Source: Micromonospora echinospora
GTDB lineage: Bacteria > Actinomycetota > Actinomycetes > Mycobacteriales > Micromonosporaceae
Direction: 5' to 3'
Length of the DNA: 64,000 bases
Assembly: GCF_900091495.1 (NCBI RefSeq)
Contig: NZ_LT607413.1
Span: 3,162,001 to 3,226,000 of the forward strand
Made by a program: the position numbers and the translations under genes. Each line of letters starts with the position of its first letter. Positions within the stretch are counted from its first letter, which is position 1. Below are positions 1 to 8,240 of this stretch, in pieces. The notes under the pieces were generated by a model, which was not told where the DNA came from, did no database searches, and saw nothing but the letters and a program-made list of their open reading frames with translations.

Positions 1-429
1 GCGGCTCCGATGGTGGTCTACGCCTCGCTGGCCGGCGCGGTTCCCACCGCGGCTGCCGCGCTCGCCTGCGCCCTGGTCGCGGCCTGTGCCGCGATCCGAC
101 TGGCCCGGTTCAACGTCTCGCCGAAGGACGGCCGGTTCTTCTGCGGGGTGCCGACCACCATGGCCGCGATGGTGCTGGCGCTCGCCGTTGCCATCGACCT
201 TCCGGTGCCTCCGGTGGTCCAGGTCGCCGGGGTCGCCCTGCTCGCCTTCGCCATGGTCTCCAGCTTCCCGTACGCCAAGCTGGCCCGACTGATCAAGATG
301 CCGGCGTGGCTGTGGCTGGCCCCGGTGATCGGTGCCCTGGTCGACCCGCGGCTCACCTTCGCCCTGGTCGTGGTCGCCTACCTGGCCAGTGGACCGCTGC
401 TCTGGCTGCACCAGCGCCGGACCGCCTGA
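1..429 (+). CDS. pssA: CDP-diacylglycerol-serine O-phosphatidyltransferase, C-terminal part
   Basis: The reading frame is open from the first base, so the gene begins outside the window; 142 residues are visible. They are almost all hydrophobic, with four to five membrane segments. The segment IRLARFNV followed by FCGVPTTMAA is typical of the bacterial phosphatidylserine synthase branch of the CDP-alcohol phosphatidyltransferases. The catalytic DG..AR...G..D motif would lie upstream and cannot be checked. The enzyme would make phosphatidylserine from CDP-diacylglycerol and serine in the membrane. The convergent neighbour is the decarboxylase that converts phosphatidylserine to phosphatidylethanolamine, which supports the call. 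Confidence 0.8.
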   Translation, partial: AAPMVVYASLAGAVPTAAAALACALVAACAAIRLARFNVSPKDGRFFCGVPTTMAAMVLALAVAIDLPVPPVVQVAGVALLAFAMVSSFPYAKLARLIKMPAWLWLAPVIGALVDPRLTFALVVVAYLASGPLLWLHQRRTA

Positions 430-437
430 CCCGAGAC

Positions 438-481
438 GACGAGAATGGGGTGCCGCGACGTCGCGGCACCCCATTCTCGTC
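438..481. terminator. 44-bp perfect palindrome between convergent pssA and psd
   Basis: Positions 438-459 are the exact reverse complement of 460-481, with no unpaired centre. As RNA either strand would form a hairpin of about 20 bp, starting 9 bases after the pssA stop and ending one base before the psd stop codon. It is read as a bidirectional terminator. There is no strong T-run, as is common in high-GC actinobacteria. Confidence 0.75.
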
Positions 482-482
482 C

Positions 483-1736
483 TCAGCGCCAGCGGGCGAT
501 GACCGAGGAACCGCCGACCACCTTGTCGCCCGGTCCCACCAGGGGGTCCGCCGCCTCGGCCGGCAGGTAGACGTCGGTCCGCGAGCCGAACCGGATCAGG
601 CCGAAACGCTCGCCCCGGGCCAGCAGCGAACCGACCGGAGCGCGCTGCACGATGCGCCGGGCGATCAGGCCGGTACGCTGTGCGACCACCACCGTGCCGT
701 GCTCGGTGTCCAGCACCGTGTACGCGGCGACGTTGTGCTCGGCCTCCGGCTTCATCGCGTTGGCGAAACCGCCGTCGGCGACGAAGTAGTCGACCACCTT
801 GCCGGCCACCGGGGACCGGTTGACGTGCACGTCGAGCACCGACAGGAAGACCGCGACCCGCAGCCATTCGCCCGCGCCGAACCGCTCGTCGTGCAGCCGC
901 TGGACGGAGAGCACCCGCCCGTCGGCGGCGGCGACCACTGCCGACGGGTCCTCCGGGACGTCCCGCTCGGGGTCCCGGAAGAACGCCGCCACCGGGGCGG
1001 CGGCGAGCGCCGGCACCAGCCACAGCTTCGACTTCGGCCGGACCGCCCTGGTCAACGCGGCCAGCCCGAGGGCGATGCCGGCGGCGGCCACCCCGTTGGA
1101 GTCGATGTGCATGTCACGGGTCAGCGGCACGCTCGACGGCCGGTACGCCGGGGCGAGCCGGGCCGCCATCGCCGCGTCGACCGCCGTGAACCGGAGCCGG
1201 TGCACCCGGACCGGCGGCTGGTTGCGCAGCACCAGGTCGACCCCGACGCCGTGCAGCGCACCCTGCCGGTCGAGTTCGGCCGCCGCGCCCGCGGTCCGGC
1301 CCGGACCGGCCGGCGTCGCCACGCTCAGCACGCCGCCCTCGGCGAGGTACTTGGTCAGGCCGTCCAGCGTCGCCCGGGCCTCCTCGCCGGTGCCGACGAG
1401 CGCCTCGCCGACGATCATGACGTCGGCGGCCTCGGCCTCGGCCAGGGTGTCGACGACCCGGACCCGGTCGGCGACCCAGCTGCCCAGCGTCGCCACGTGG
1501 CTGCGCAGCTCGGCGGGGCTGGTCGACCCGGCCGGCACCACGGTGAGGCGGTCCCCGGGCAGCAGCGCCTCGATCGCCACGGCGAGGACCGGGGCGTCCG
1601 GGGTCACGCCGACCAGCAGGGCGGCCTTGCGGTCGTCGCACCGGGCGAGTTCGGCGGCGAGGGTACGCGCGGCGCGCTCGCCGATGCGTACCTCACCGAA
1701 TCGGCCAAGGCTGCGCACGGCGGGGGACTGAGTCAT
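483..1736 (-). CDS. psd: Phosphatidylserine decarboxylase with extra N-terminal Rossmann-like domain
   Basis: 417 residues. The C-terminal part (about residue 195 onward) is a phosphatidylserine decarboxylase: it has FFRDPER, the block FLSVLDVHVNRSP, and the C-terminal GGSSVI whose serine (about S410) should self-cleave to form the pyruvoyl group. Residues about 10-185 resemble a class I methyltransferase/Rossmann fold (KAALLVGVTPDAPVLAVA, then a valine-rich sheet pattern), but the glycine-rich SAM loop is degenerate. Simple bacterial Psd-A proteins are only about 200-300 residues, so this is a domain fusion. The ATG at 1736 is preferred over upstream in-frame codons because the extra N-terminus would be arginine-rich and non-homologous. 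It acts on phosphatidylserine made by the convergent pssA product. The function of the N-terminal domain is unknown. Confidence 0.88.
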   Translation of the reverse strand: MTQSPAVRSLGRFGEVRIGERAARTLAAELARCDDRKAALLVGVTPDAPVLAVAIEALLPGDRLTVVPAGSTSPAELRSHVATLGSWVADRVRVVDTLAEAEAADVMIVGEALVGTGEEARATLDGLTKYLAEGGVLSVATPAGPGRTAGAAAELDRQGALHGVGVDLVLRNQPPVRVHRLRFTAVDAAMAARLAPAYRPSSVPLTRDMHIDSNGVAAAGIALGLAALTRAVRPKSKLWLVPALAAAPVAAFFRDPERDVPEDPSAVVAAADGRVLSVQRLHDERFGAGEWLRVAVFLSVLDVHVNRSPVAGKVVDYFVADGGFANAMKPEAEHNVAAYTVLDTEHGTVVVAQRTGLIARRIVQRAPVGSLLARGERFGLIRFGSRTDVYLPAEAADPLVGPGDKVVGGSSVIARWR

Positions 1737-1901
1737 GTCGGACGGGCTCCTAGCAGCATCGGGACGGAAATCGCAGCGGAGGGGCCGGGACGGCGCGGAC
1801 GAGGCGTGCCGGCGGCGGAAGCGAGGTCTCCACCAGCCAGCATAGGCGGCACGGAGCAACGGTCCCACCGGCGCGGCTGCGCTCCGGTCCTCCGGGCACG
1901 G

Positions 1902-2402
1902 TCAACCGTCGCCGTCTCCCCGGCGGGCACTGTCACCGACCTCCCCTCGGCCGTCCGGCGGCCGGTCCGGGTCCCCGGCGCCCCCGGGCAGCGGGATGCC
2001 CGGGGCCGGCGGAACCGCCGAGATTGGCGGTATCTCCGAGATCGGCGGAATGTCCGAGGGCGGCGGGACCGCCGGGATCGGCGGTATCTCCGAGATCGGC
2101 GGGCCGGTCGAGGCCGGCGGGAGATAGGCCATCGGTGGGGTGCGCGAAGCCGGTGAAACGCTTGAGGCGGACGGCGGCGGGCTACCGGGGGAGCCGGCGG
2201 TGGGGCCGGCGTCCGCCGACGAGCGGGCCGCGCGCAGTGCGCCCAGCAGACCCAGCACGCCGACCACGACGAGCGCGCCGGCCAGGAACCAGCCGATCGG
2301 CACCACCAGGCCGAGCAGTTGCGCCAGCAGCCACCAGGCCGCGGCGGCCAGGAAGAGCAGCCCGAAGGTCAGGGACAGCAGGTCGGTGCGGTGGGCTCTC
2401 AC
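1902..2402 (-). CDS. Small membrane protein with proline-rich repeat tail
   Basis: 166 residues. Two adjacent hydrophobic segments occupy about residues 8-30 and 33-57. They are followed by a long low-complexity tail with recurring SEIPPI/SAVPP-type units, encoded by 54-nt direct repeats near 2011-2103. The start overlaps the end of the upstream PspC-family gene by 4 bases, so the two are probably cotranscribed. I do not recognise the family. The context suggests an accessory membrane protein of the PspC/LiaF module. Confidence 0.65.
   Translation of the reverse strand: MRAHRTDLLSLTFGLLFLAAAAWWLLAQLLGLVVPIGWFLAGALVVVGVLGLLGALRAARSSADAGPTAGSPGSPPPSASSVSPASRTPPMAYLPPASTGPPISEIPPIPAVPPPSDIPPISEIPPISAVPPAPGIPLPGGAGDPDRPPDGRGEVGDSARRGDGDG
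2011..2103. repeat. 54-nt imperfect tandem repeat inside the small membrane protein gene
   Basis: The segment GGCGGTATCTCCGAGATCGG occurs twice, 54 bases apart, inside near-identical flanks (2011-2049 and 2065-2103). It stays in frame and codes the repeated SEIPPI/SAVPP tail, so unit number may vary between strains without breaking the gene. Confidence 0.7.
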
Positions 2403-3930
2403 CGGGTCACCTCCAACGCGCCGGCGTTGACCTGGATGAACAACCGCAGCGTGCCGCCGCCCGCACCGTCGGCGCCCAGGTCGGTGGACTCACGCACCCG
2501 GCGGTCGAGACCGCTGGAGCCGACACCGAAGATGACCGCGTCACCGGCGTGCACCTCGGCGTGGGTGATCACGTCGACGTTCGGTGGCACCAGCACGGTC
2601 GCGTCCCCGAAGGAGATGATGACGGTGGTCCGGGTGTCCCGCTGTGCGAAGTCCACCGCGCGCAGGTCCAGCACCGCGTCGCCGAAGGTGTTCTCGTACC
2701 GGGGGGCGAGATCCTCGTAGCTCGCCGGGGTCCAGGTCACGTTCCCGTTCATCCTGCGCCACTCCTCGAACGACTCGACCGCGGTGACGAAGCCGAGCGC
2801 CGCGGAGGTGACCAGCCCCAGCGCGATCAACCAGCGGGCCCGGCCGAACCAGGCGCCCACGAGCAATCCGAGTCCGATGGTGGCCAGCGCCGCCGCGAAG
2901 TACGCCGACGCGCTGACCCGGACCACCCCGATCAGGTCGAGGACGGCGACCACCCCGCAGGCGAGGAAGACCAGCGAGAACGTCGCCGGGCCGAGCGGTG
3001 AGCGCTCCCGGGGACGCTTCGGCGCCGGCCGGGGGGCGGGGGCGGCGGTGCGGGCGGTGGAGGGTTGGAGCGGGCGTACGGGCCGTGCGGGGCGAAGGGC
3101 GGGCGGTATCCGGGCGGGGTGGACGCGAGGGCGACCGGTGGCAGTGGCCCGGCCGGGGGCAGCGGCGCCGGTGGGGTCGCGGCGGCCAACGGTTCCGGGG
3201 CCGGCCAGCGGGGGGCCTCGGGGAACACCGGTCCGGGAGCCGGCGACCACGGCGGGGTGGGGGCCGGCGCGGACACCGGTACCTCCGGCCGGGTCGTCGT
3301 GGGCGGTACCGGACCCGGGGCGGGGTGGGCCACCGGGGGCACCGGCCCCGGCAGTGGCGTCGTCGGCGGTTCGACGGGCGGCGGGGTGCGGCGAAAACGG
3401 TCGCGGGCGGGGTGGTCCCGGTTCAGCAGCAGCGCCCCGCCGATCAGGATCGCCGCACCGAGCAGCACGGCCCGGAAGGCGTCCGTCACGATGTAGCCGA
3501 AACTCACCGCCACCAGGATGCTCAGCACGATCACCGTGATCGGGGACATGCTCGACCGGCCCCGGCCCAGCATCGACTCCACCGGGGATGCGCTGTCCCC
3601 CTCGCCGGGGATGATCAGCCAGGCCGAGACGTAGATCAGGATTCCGACGCCACCGAAGAAGCCGAGCACGGCGAGGAGCACCCGCCACAGCACCGGGTCG
3701 GTGTTGGTGGCCCGTCCGACCGCCGCGCAGACCCCGGCCAGGTAACGCCCCTCCCGGGGGCGGACCAGGCCGTACCGTGAGGTGAAGCCGACCCCGCCAG
3801 GGACGGCTTCCGGTCCTACGGGGGGCGGCCCGGCGTGCGACGTCGCGGTCGCGCTCCCGGCCGGTGGCGACGGTGGTACGCCCGGCTGGGTCGCCTCCGG
3901 GCGGGGCGACCGGGCGGGTTCCTCGGTCAT
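2399..3930 (-). CDS. PspC-domain/LiaF-like membrane protein, apparently frameshifted
   Basis: The N-terminal half, read from ATG 3930 (MTEEPARSP), carries a PspC domain with the segment GRYLAGVCAAVGRATNTDP followed by two membrane segments and a proline-rich linker. In that frame the sequence degenerates into arginine-rich nonsense after about 3040. The adjacent frame continues with RERSPLGPATFSLVFLA, two to three more membrane helices and a LiaF-type C-terminal beta domain, ending at 2399. One base appears to be missing in the G-rich tract around 3031-3042. An intact gene would give about 510 residues. It is divergent from a PspC-fused histidine kinase. It is either a sequencing/assembly error or a recent real mutation; the two halves together make one recognisable protein. 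Confidence 0.7.
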
Positions 3931-4060
3931 ACCGGTAGATCCTGCTAGGTGTCGGGACGGGTCGTCGTCGGGACCCACCCTGAGCGCACCCTGAGATCCG
4001 GGAACCCGGAAACTCGGGGGCGTCCCCGTGGCCCCGCGACCGTGGCGCGTGTGACGATCG

Positions 4061-5368
4061 GTGACGGCGCCGCAGCGAACCGACCGGCGTCGGACCGTCG
4101 CGACCAGGGAGCCCGCGATCAGTACCGTTACCCAGCCCCCCCGTCTCTACCGGGCCCGCGAGCACCGGATGGCCGTGGGCGTGGCCGCCGGCATCGCCGA
4201 CCACATCGGCGTCTCGGTCGTACGGGTGCGGATCGCCTTCATGGTCCTGCTCGGCCTGAGCGGGCTCGGCCTGCTCCTCTACGCCGCGTTCTGGGCGGTG
4301 GTCCCGGTCCGGCCGGGGGACACCGCCACGCCGCCCCGACGGGACATCGCGCAGCTGCTGCCGTTCGTGGTGATCGGTCTGGCCGTGCTGCTGGTGCAGA
4401 TGCAGCTCTTCGACTCGGTCGGTGTCGCCGGGACCGCCGGCTGGCTGGTCGCCATCATCGCGGTCGGCGCGGGGGTGATCTGGCACCAGTCCCCGGAACG
4501 CCGTGGCCAGGCCAACGGGTCCCTGCCGCTGCCCTGGCTGAGCGCGGTGGTGGAGGAGACCGACCGGCGGGCCTTCGTGCTCCGTTTCATCGGCGGTGGG
4601 GTGCTCGTCGCGGTCGGCATCATCGGCGTCGCGGCGGTGTACTCGCCGGTGCAGAACGTCGACGCCGTCATCAACGGGGTGATCTTCGCGCTGGTCGGGC
4701 TGGCCGGCGTCGGGGTGGTGGCCGCGCCCCTGCTCTGGCGGACGTTCAACCAGCTCCGCTCGGAGCGGGAGGGGCGGATCCGGGAACAGGAACGCGCCGA
4801 GCTGGCCGCCATGATCCACGACCAGGTCCTGCACACCCTCGCTCTGATCCAGCGCAACGCCGCCGACGTCAAGACGGTGCAGCGACTCGCCCGGGGGCAG
4901 GAACGGACGCTGCGCAGTTGGCTCTACAAGCCGACCGCCTCACCCACCGAGCGCTTCGCCGCCGCGCTCGAACAGGCGGCAGCCGAGGTGGAGGACACCT
5001 TCGGGATCACCGTGGAGGCGGTGGTGGTGGGCGACCAGGAGACCGACGAGCGGGTGGGCGCGCTGGTCGCCGCGGCCCGCGAGGCGATGGTGAACGCGGC
5101 CAAGCACGCCCGGGTGCAGACCGTCTCGCTCTACGCCGAGGTGGAGCCGGACCAGGTCAGCGTCTTCGTCCGGGACCGGGGTGTCGGGTTCGACCAGGAG
5201 ACGGTGGATGATCACCGGCACGGGGTACGAGGTTCCATCATCGGGCGGATGAAACGGCACGGCGGGCGGGCGGAGATCCGTTCCGGGCCGGGGGAGGGGA
5301 CCGAGGTCCGGTTGATCCTGCCGGTCTCCGGGAACGGCAACGGCGCTACGGCGGAAAGGGACAGGTGA
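4061..5368 (+). CDS. PspC-domain-containing sensor histidine kinase
   Basis: 435 residues. Residues about 25-90 are a PspC domain (RMAVGVAAGIADHIGVSVVR) with one membrane helix. Further membrane segments follow to about residue 230. Then comes a HisKA_3-type dimerisation helix with the phospho-accepting histidine H253 in AAMIHDQVLHTL. The C-terminus is an HATPase domain with NAAKHAR, RGVGFD and the GEGTEVRL end motif. GTG 4061 is the only plausible early start. The stop overlaps the response-regulator region, so the two are cotranscribed. Opposite it lies a PspC/LiaF-like membrane protein; by analogy with LiaFSR this would be an envelope-stress sensor. Confidence 0.88.
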   Translation: MTAPQRTDRRRTVATREPAISTVTQPPRLYRAREHRMAVGVAAGIADHIGVSVVRVRIAFMVLLGLSGLGLLLYAAFWAVVPVRPGDTATPPRRDIAQLLPFVVIGLAVLLVQMQLFDSVGVAGTAGWLVAIIAVGAGVIWHQSPERRGQANGSLPLPWLSAVVEETDRRAFVLRFIGGGVLVAVGIIGVAAVYSPVQNVDAVINGVIFALVGLAGVGVVAAPLLWRTFNQLRSEREGRIREQERAELAAMIHDQVLHTLALIQRNAADVKTVQRLARGQERTLRSWLYKPTASPTERFAAALEQAAAEVEDTFGITVEAVVVGDQETDERVGALVAAAREAMVNAAKHARVQTVSLYAEVEPDQVSVFVRDRGVGFDQETVDDHRHGVRGSIIGRMKRHGGRAEIRSGPGEGTEVRLILPVSGNGNGATAERDR

Positions 5369-5370
5369 CC

Positions 5371-6045
5371 ATGTCCGAGCAGGTCGAACAGGCAGGCGTT
5401 CACGACGGGCGGCTGCGGGTCTTCCTCGTCGACGACCACGCGATGTTCCGTGCCGGCGTCCGGGCCGAGTTGGGCGCGCACGTCGAGGTGGTGGGGGAGG
5501 CGAGCACCGTCGCGGAGGCGGTGGCCCGGATCGCGGCGGCCCGACCCGACGTGGTGCTGCTGGACGTGCACATGCCCGACGGCGGCGGCCGGGCCGTGCT
5601 GGAGGCGGTGCGACGTTCCCACCCGCAGGTGCGGTTCCTCGCGTTGAGCGTGTCGGACGCCGCCGAGGACGTGATCGGCCTGATCCGGGCCGGTGCCCGG
5701 GGTTACGTGACCAAGACGATCTCCCCGGACGAGCTGGCCGCGGCGATCCGTCGGGTGGCCGACGGTGACGCGGTGTTCTCGCCCCGGCTGGCCGGGTTCG
5801 TGCTGGACGCCTTCGCGGCCCGGCCGGACACCCCGGTCGCCGATCCGGAGCTGGACCAGCTGACCAACCGGGAACGCGAGGTGCTGCGGCTGCTGGCCCG
5901 GGGGTACGCGTACAAGGAGATCGCGAAGGAGCTGTACATCTCCATCAAGACGGTGGAGACGCACGTGTCGAACGTGCTGCGCAAGCTCCAGATGTCCAAC
6001 CGGTACGAGCTGTCCCGCTGGGCGGCCGACCGCCGGCTGGTGTGA
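5371..6045 (+). CDS. NarL/LuxR-family response regulator, partner of the PspC kinase
   Basis: 224 residues. The receiver domain has the acidic pair DDHAMFRAG, the phospho-accepting aspartate D65 in VVLLDVHMPDG and the lysine in TKTISPDEL. The C-terminal LuxR helix-turn-helix is LTNREREVLRLLARGYAYKE through KTVETHVSNVLRKL. ATG 5371 lies after AAAGGGACAG. A GTG at 5365, overlapping the kinase stop, is an alternative start that adds two residues. It is the expected output of the adjacent kinase, and its targets probably include the divergent PspC-family gene. Confidence 0.9.
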   Translation: MSEQVEQAGVHDGRLRVFLVDDHAMFRAGVRAELGAHVEVVGEASTVAEAVARIAAARPDVVLLDVHMPDGGGRAVLEAVRRSHPQVRFLALSVSDAAEDVIGLIRAGARGYVTKTISPDELAAAIRRVADGDAVFSPRLAGFVLDAFAARPDTPVADPELDQLTNREREVLRLLARGYAYKEIAKELYISIKTVETHVSNVLRKLQMSNRYELSRWAADRRLV

Positions 6046-6503
6046 CCGGACAGGCCGCCCGGTGCGGTGCCGGGGGCGAACGCCGATAATCGGGTGCCGA
6101 ACGGTCCGGCGTGCCGGACAATTCGCGGCGCCTGGCGGTACGTCACGTCACCTCGGTACCCTCGTCCGACCAGGGGCGGAGAGTGCCCGCACAGTCGAAT
6201 CCGCCCTCATCTGGACGGGTGGAAAACAGCGCGCTTCCGTGGCGCTGCGGAGCGTGACGGTGCTCACGCGGTGAAGCTCCCTGCTGACGGTGCCGTCTGT
6301 GGTGATGCCCGCTGACCAGCGCTGCGGAACCGGTCAGGGCGCGACGGCCGGTGCGGATCACGGCTCGACGCGGGCCGATGTCGGCACCGTCCCGGCCGGG
6401 TATCGGCTTGATAACACCGCTTTCCGCTGTGGCGCATCTGGTGTCACAGTGGCAACCACCTCACAACCCCCTCGTGAGCCGAGCGCCCTGAGGAGGCACT
6501 CCC
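6046..6503. other. Intergenic region upstream of the peptide ABC transporter operon
   Basis: 458 bases without a credible gene. A short inverted repeat, GTCCGGC/GCCGGAC at 6104-6119, may end the regulator transcript. The 3' part (about 6400-6490) is richer in A/T and should hold the promoter of the binding-protein gene, but I cannot assign its -35/-10 hexamers with confidence. A clear ribosome-binding site, GAGGAGG, lies just before ATG 6504. Confidence 0.5.
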
Positions 6504-8138
6504 ATGCGCGGGAAATTCCTGAAGGTGGCGGTCGCTGCGACCGCCACCGCCATGTTGGCCACCGCATGCAGCGGTGGTGGCGACGACGACCCGTCGGACT
6601 CCGGCAAGAGCGGTGGTGAGCTCCGCGTCTACGCGTCGGAGCCGGCGTTCCTGCTGCCGTCCGCTGCGGACGACGAGCCGTCGCTGTACGTGATCCGTCA
6701 GATCTACCGTGGTCTGGTCAAGTACAACGCCGAGACCGGTGCCCCGGAGAACGACCTGGCCGAGTCGATCGAGTCCCAGGACCAGAAGCTCTGGACGATC
6801 AAGATCAAGGACGGCTACACCTTCGACAACGGTGAGAAGGTCAACGCCGACGCCTTCATCCGGTCGTGGAACTTCGCGGCGTACGGGCCGAACGCCCAGA
6901 ACAACGCGTACTTCATGAAGCGGATCGCCGGGATCAAGGACGTCTCGTCCGAGGACCCGGACGGCGAGGGCCCCAAGAAGGCCCCGGAGCCGAAGGCCAA
7001 GGAGCTCTCCGGCCTGAAGAAGGTCGACGACCTGACCTTCACCGTCGAGCTGACCGAGCCCTTCTCCGGCTTCCCGACCACGATCGGCTACCCGGGCTTC
7101 TCCCCGATGGCCGAGGCGTGCATCGCGGACAAGGACAAGTGCAACGAGACGCCGATCGGCAACGGCCCTTACAAGATCGAGGGCAGCTGGCAGCACAACG
7201 TCGGCATCACCGTCGTCCGCAGCGACAGCTGGAAGGGCGACCCGGGCAAGCCGGACAAGATCAACTACCGGATCTTCGCCGACGTCGACGCCGGCTACGC
7301 CGCCTTCCAGGCCGGTGAGCTGGACGTGCTGTACACCCTGCCGCCGGCGCGGTACAAGGAGGCCAAGGCCACCTACGGCGACCGCCTCTACGAGCAGCCG
7401 AGCGACAGCTTCACCTACGTCGGCATGCCGATCTACAACGAGAACTTCAAGGACAAGCGGATCCGCCAGGCCATCTCGATGGTCATCGACCGCCAGTCGA
7501 TCATCGACGCCGTCTTCAACGGCCGGTTCACCCCGGCCAGCGGCTACATCGCGCCGTCCTTCGAGGGTGCCCGCGAGAACGCCTGCCAGTACTGCAAGAA
7601 GGACGTCGAGAAGGCCAAGCAGCTCCTCGAAGCGGCGGGTGGCTGGAAGGGCGGCAAGCTCCAGCTCTGGGCCAACGCCGGCGCCGGCCACGACGCCTGG
7701 CTCCAGGCCGTTGGTGACCAGGTCAAGGCCGCTCTCGGCATCGACTACGAGCTGAAGGTCAACCTGCAGTTCGCCGAGTACCTGGAGACTGCGGACAACC
7801 GGAAGTTCACCGGCCCGTTCCGTCTCGGCTGGAGTGCTGACTACCCGTTCCTGGAGAGCTACCTCGCCCCGCTGTACAGCACCGGTGCGGACAGCAACAA
7901 CTCCACCTACGCGAACCCCGAGTTCGACGCCCTGCTGAAGCAGGGTGACGCCGCCAACTCGATCCAGGAGGCGATCCCCTTCTACCAGAAGGCGGAGGAC
8001 CTGATCCTGGAGGACCTGCCGGTCATCCCGATGTGGTGGGGCAAGGTGGGCGCGGTCTACGGCGAGAACGTCGACAAGTTCGTCTGGAACGCCGTCGCGG
8101 ACGCTGACTACGGCCAGATGACGATGAAGCAGAGCTGA
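6504..8138 (+). CDS. Peptide ABC transporter substrate-binding lipoprotein (family 5)
   Basis: 544 residues. A lipoprotein signal peptide ends in the lipobox LATAC, placing the acylated cysteine at about residue 22, followed by a GGGDDD linker. The rest is an SBP family 5 (OppA/DppA-like) domain: YRGLVKYNAETG, the DGYTFDNGEKVNADAF block and a PIYNENFKDKRIRQAISMVI segment. It is anchored outside the membrane and delivers oligopeptides or similar solutes to the permeases encoded downstream. A strong GAGGAGG site precedes ATG. A long hairpin separates it from the permease genes, which fits the usual excess of binding protein. The ligand cannot be told from sequence. Confidence 0.92.
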   Translation: MRGKFLKVAVAATATAMLATACSGGGDDDPSDSGKSGGELRVYASEPAFLLPSAADDEPSLYVIRQIYRGLVKYNAETGAPENDLAESIESQDQKLWTIKIKDGYTFDNGEKVNADAFIRSWNFAAYGPNAQNNAYFMKRIAGIKDVSSEDPDGEGPKKAPEPKAKELSGLKKVDDLTFTVELTEPFSGFPTTIGYPGFSPMAEACIADKDKCNETPIGNGPYKIEGSWQHNVGITVVRSDSWKGDPGKPDKINYRIFADVDAGYAAFQAGELDVLYTLPPARYKEAKATYGDRLYEQPSDSFTYVGMPIYNENFKDKRIRQAISMVIDRQSIIDAVFNGRFTPASGYIAPSFEGARENACQYCKKDVEKAKQLLEAAGGWKGGKLQLWANAGAGHDAWLQAVGDQVKAALGIDYELKVNLQFAEYLETADNRKFTGPFRLGWSADYPFLESYLAPLYSTGADSNNSTYANPEFDALLKQGDAANSIQEAIPFYQKAEDLILEDLPVIPMWWGKVGAVYGENVDKFVWNAVADADYGQMTMKQS

Positions 8139-8169
8139 GCTTCACTTCCCTGATCTAGCCGTAGGACAC

Positions 8170-8218
8170 GACGTGGCGGCAACGATCTCCCTACGAGGGA
8201 GGACGTTGCCGCCACGTC
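8170..8218 (+). promoter_or_regulatory. Long intercistronic hairpin between binding protein and permease genes
   Basis: A 15-bp perfect stem pairs 8170-8184 with 8204-8218. Inside it CTCCCT (8187-8192) and AGGGAG (8196-8201) pair around a 3-base loop, giving about 21 bp with one internal loop. There is no T-run. It lies 32 bases after one stop and 22 bases before the next start. It is likely a partial terminator or 3'-end stabiliser that lowers permease expression relative to the binding protein. Confidence 0.75.
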
Positions 8219-8240
8219 AGCGCCGAGAGGAGAAACAGAC

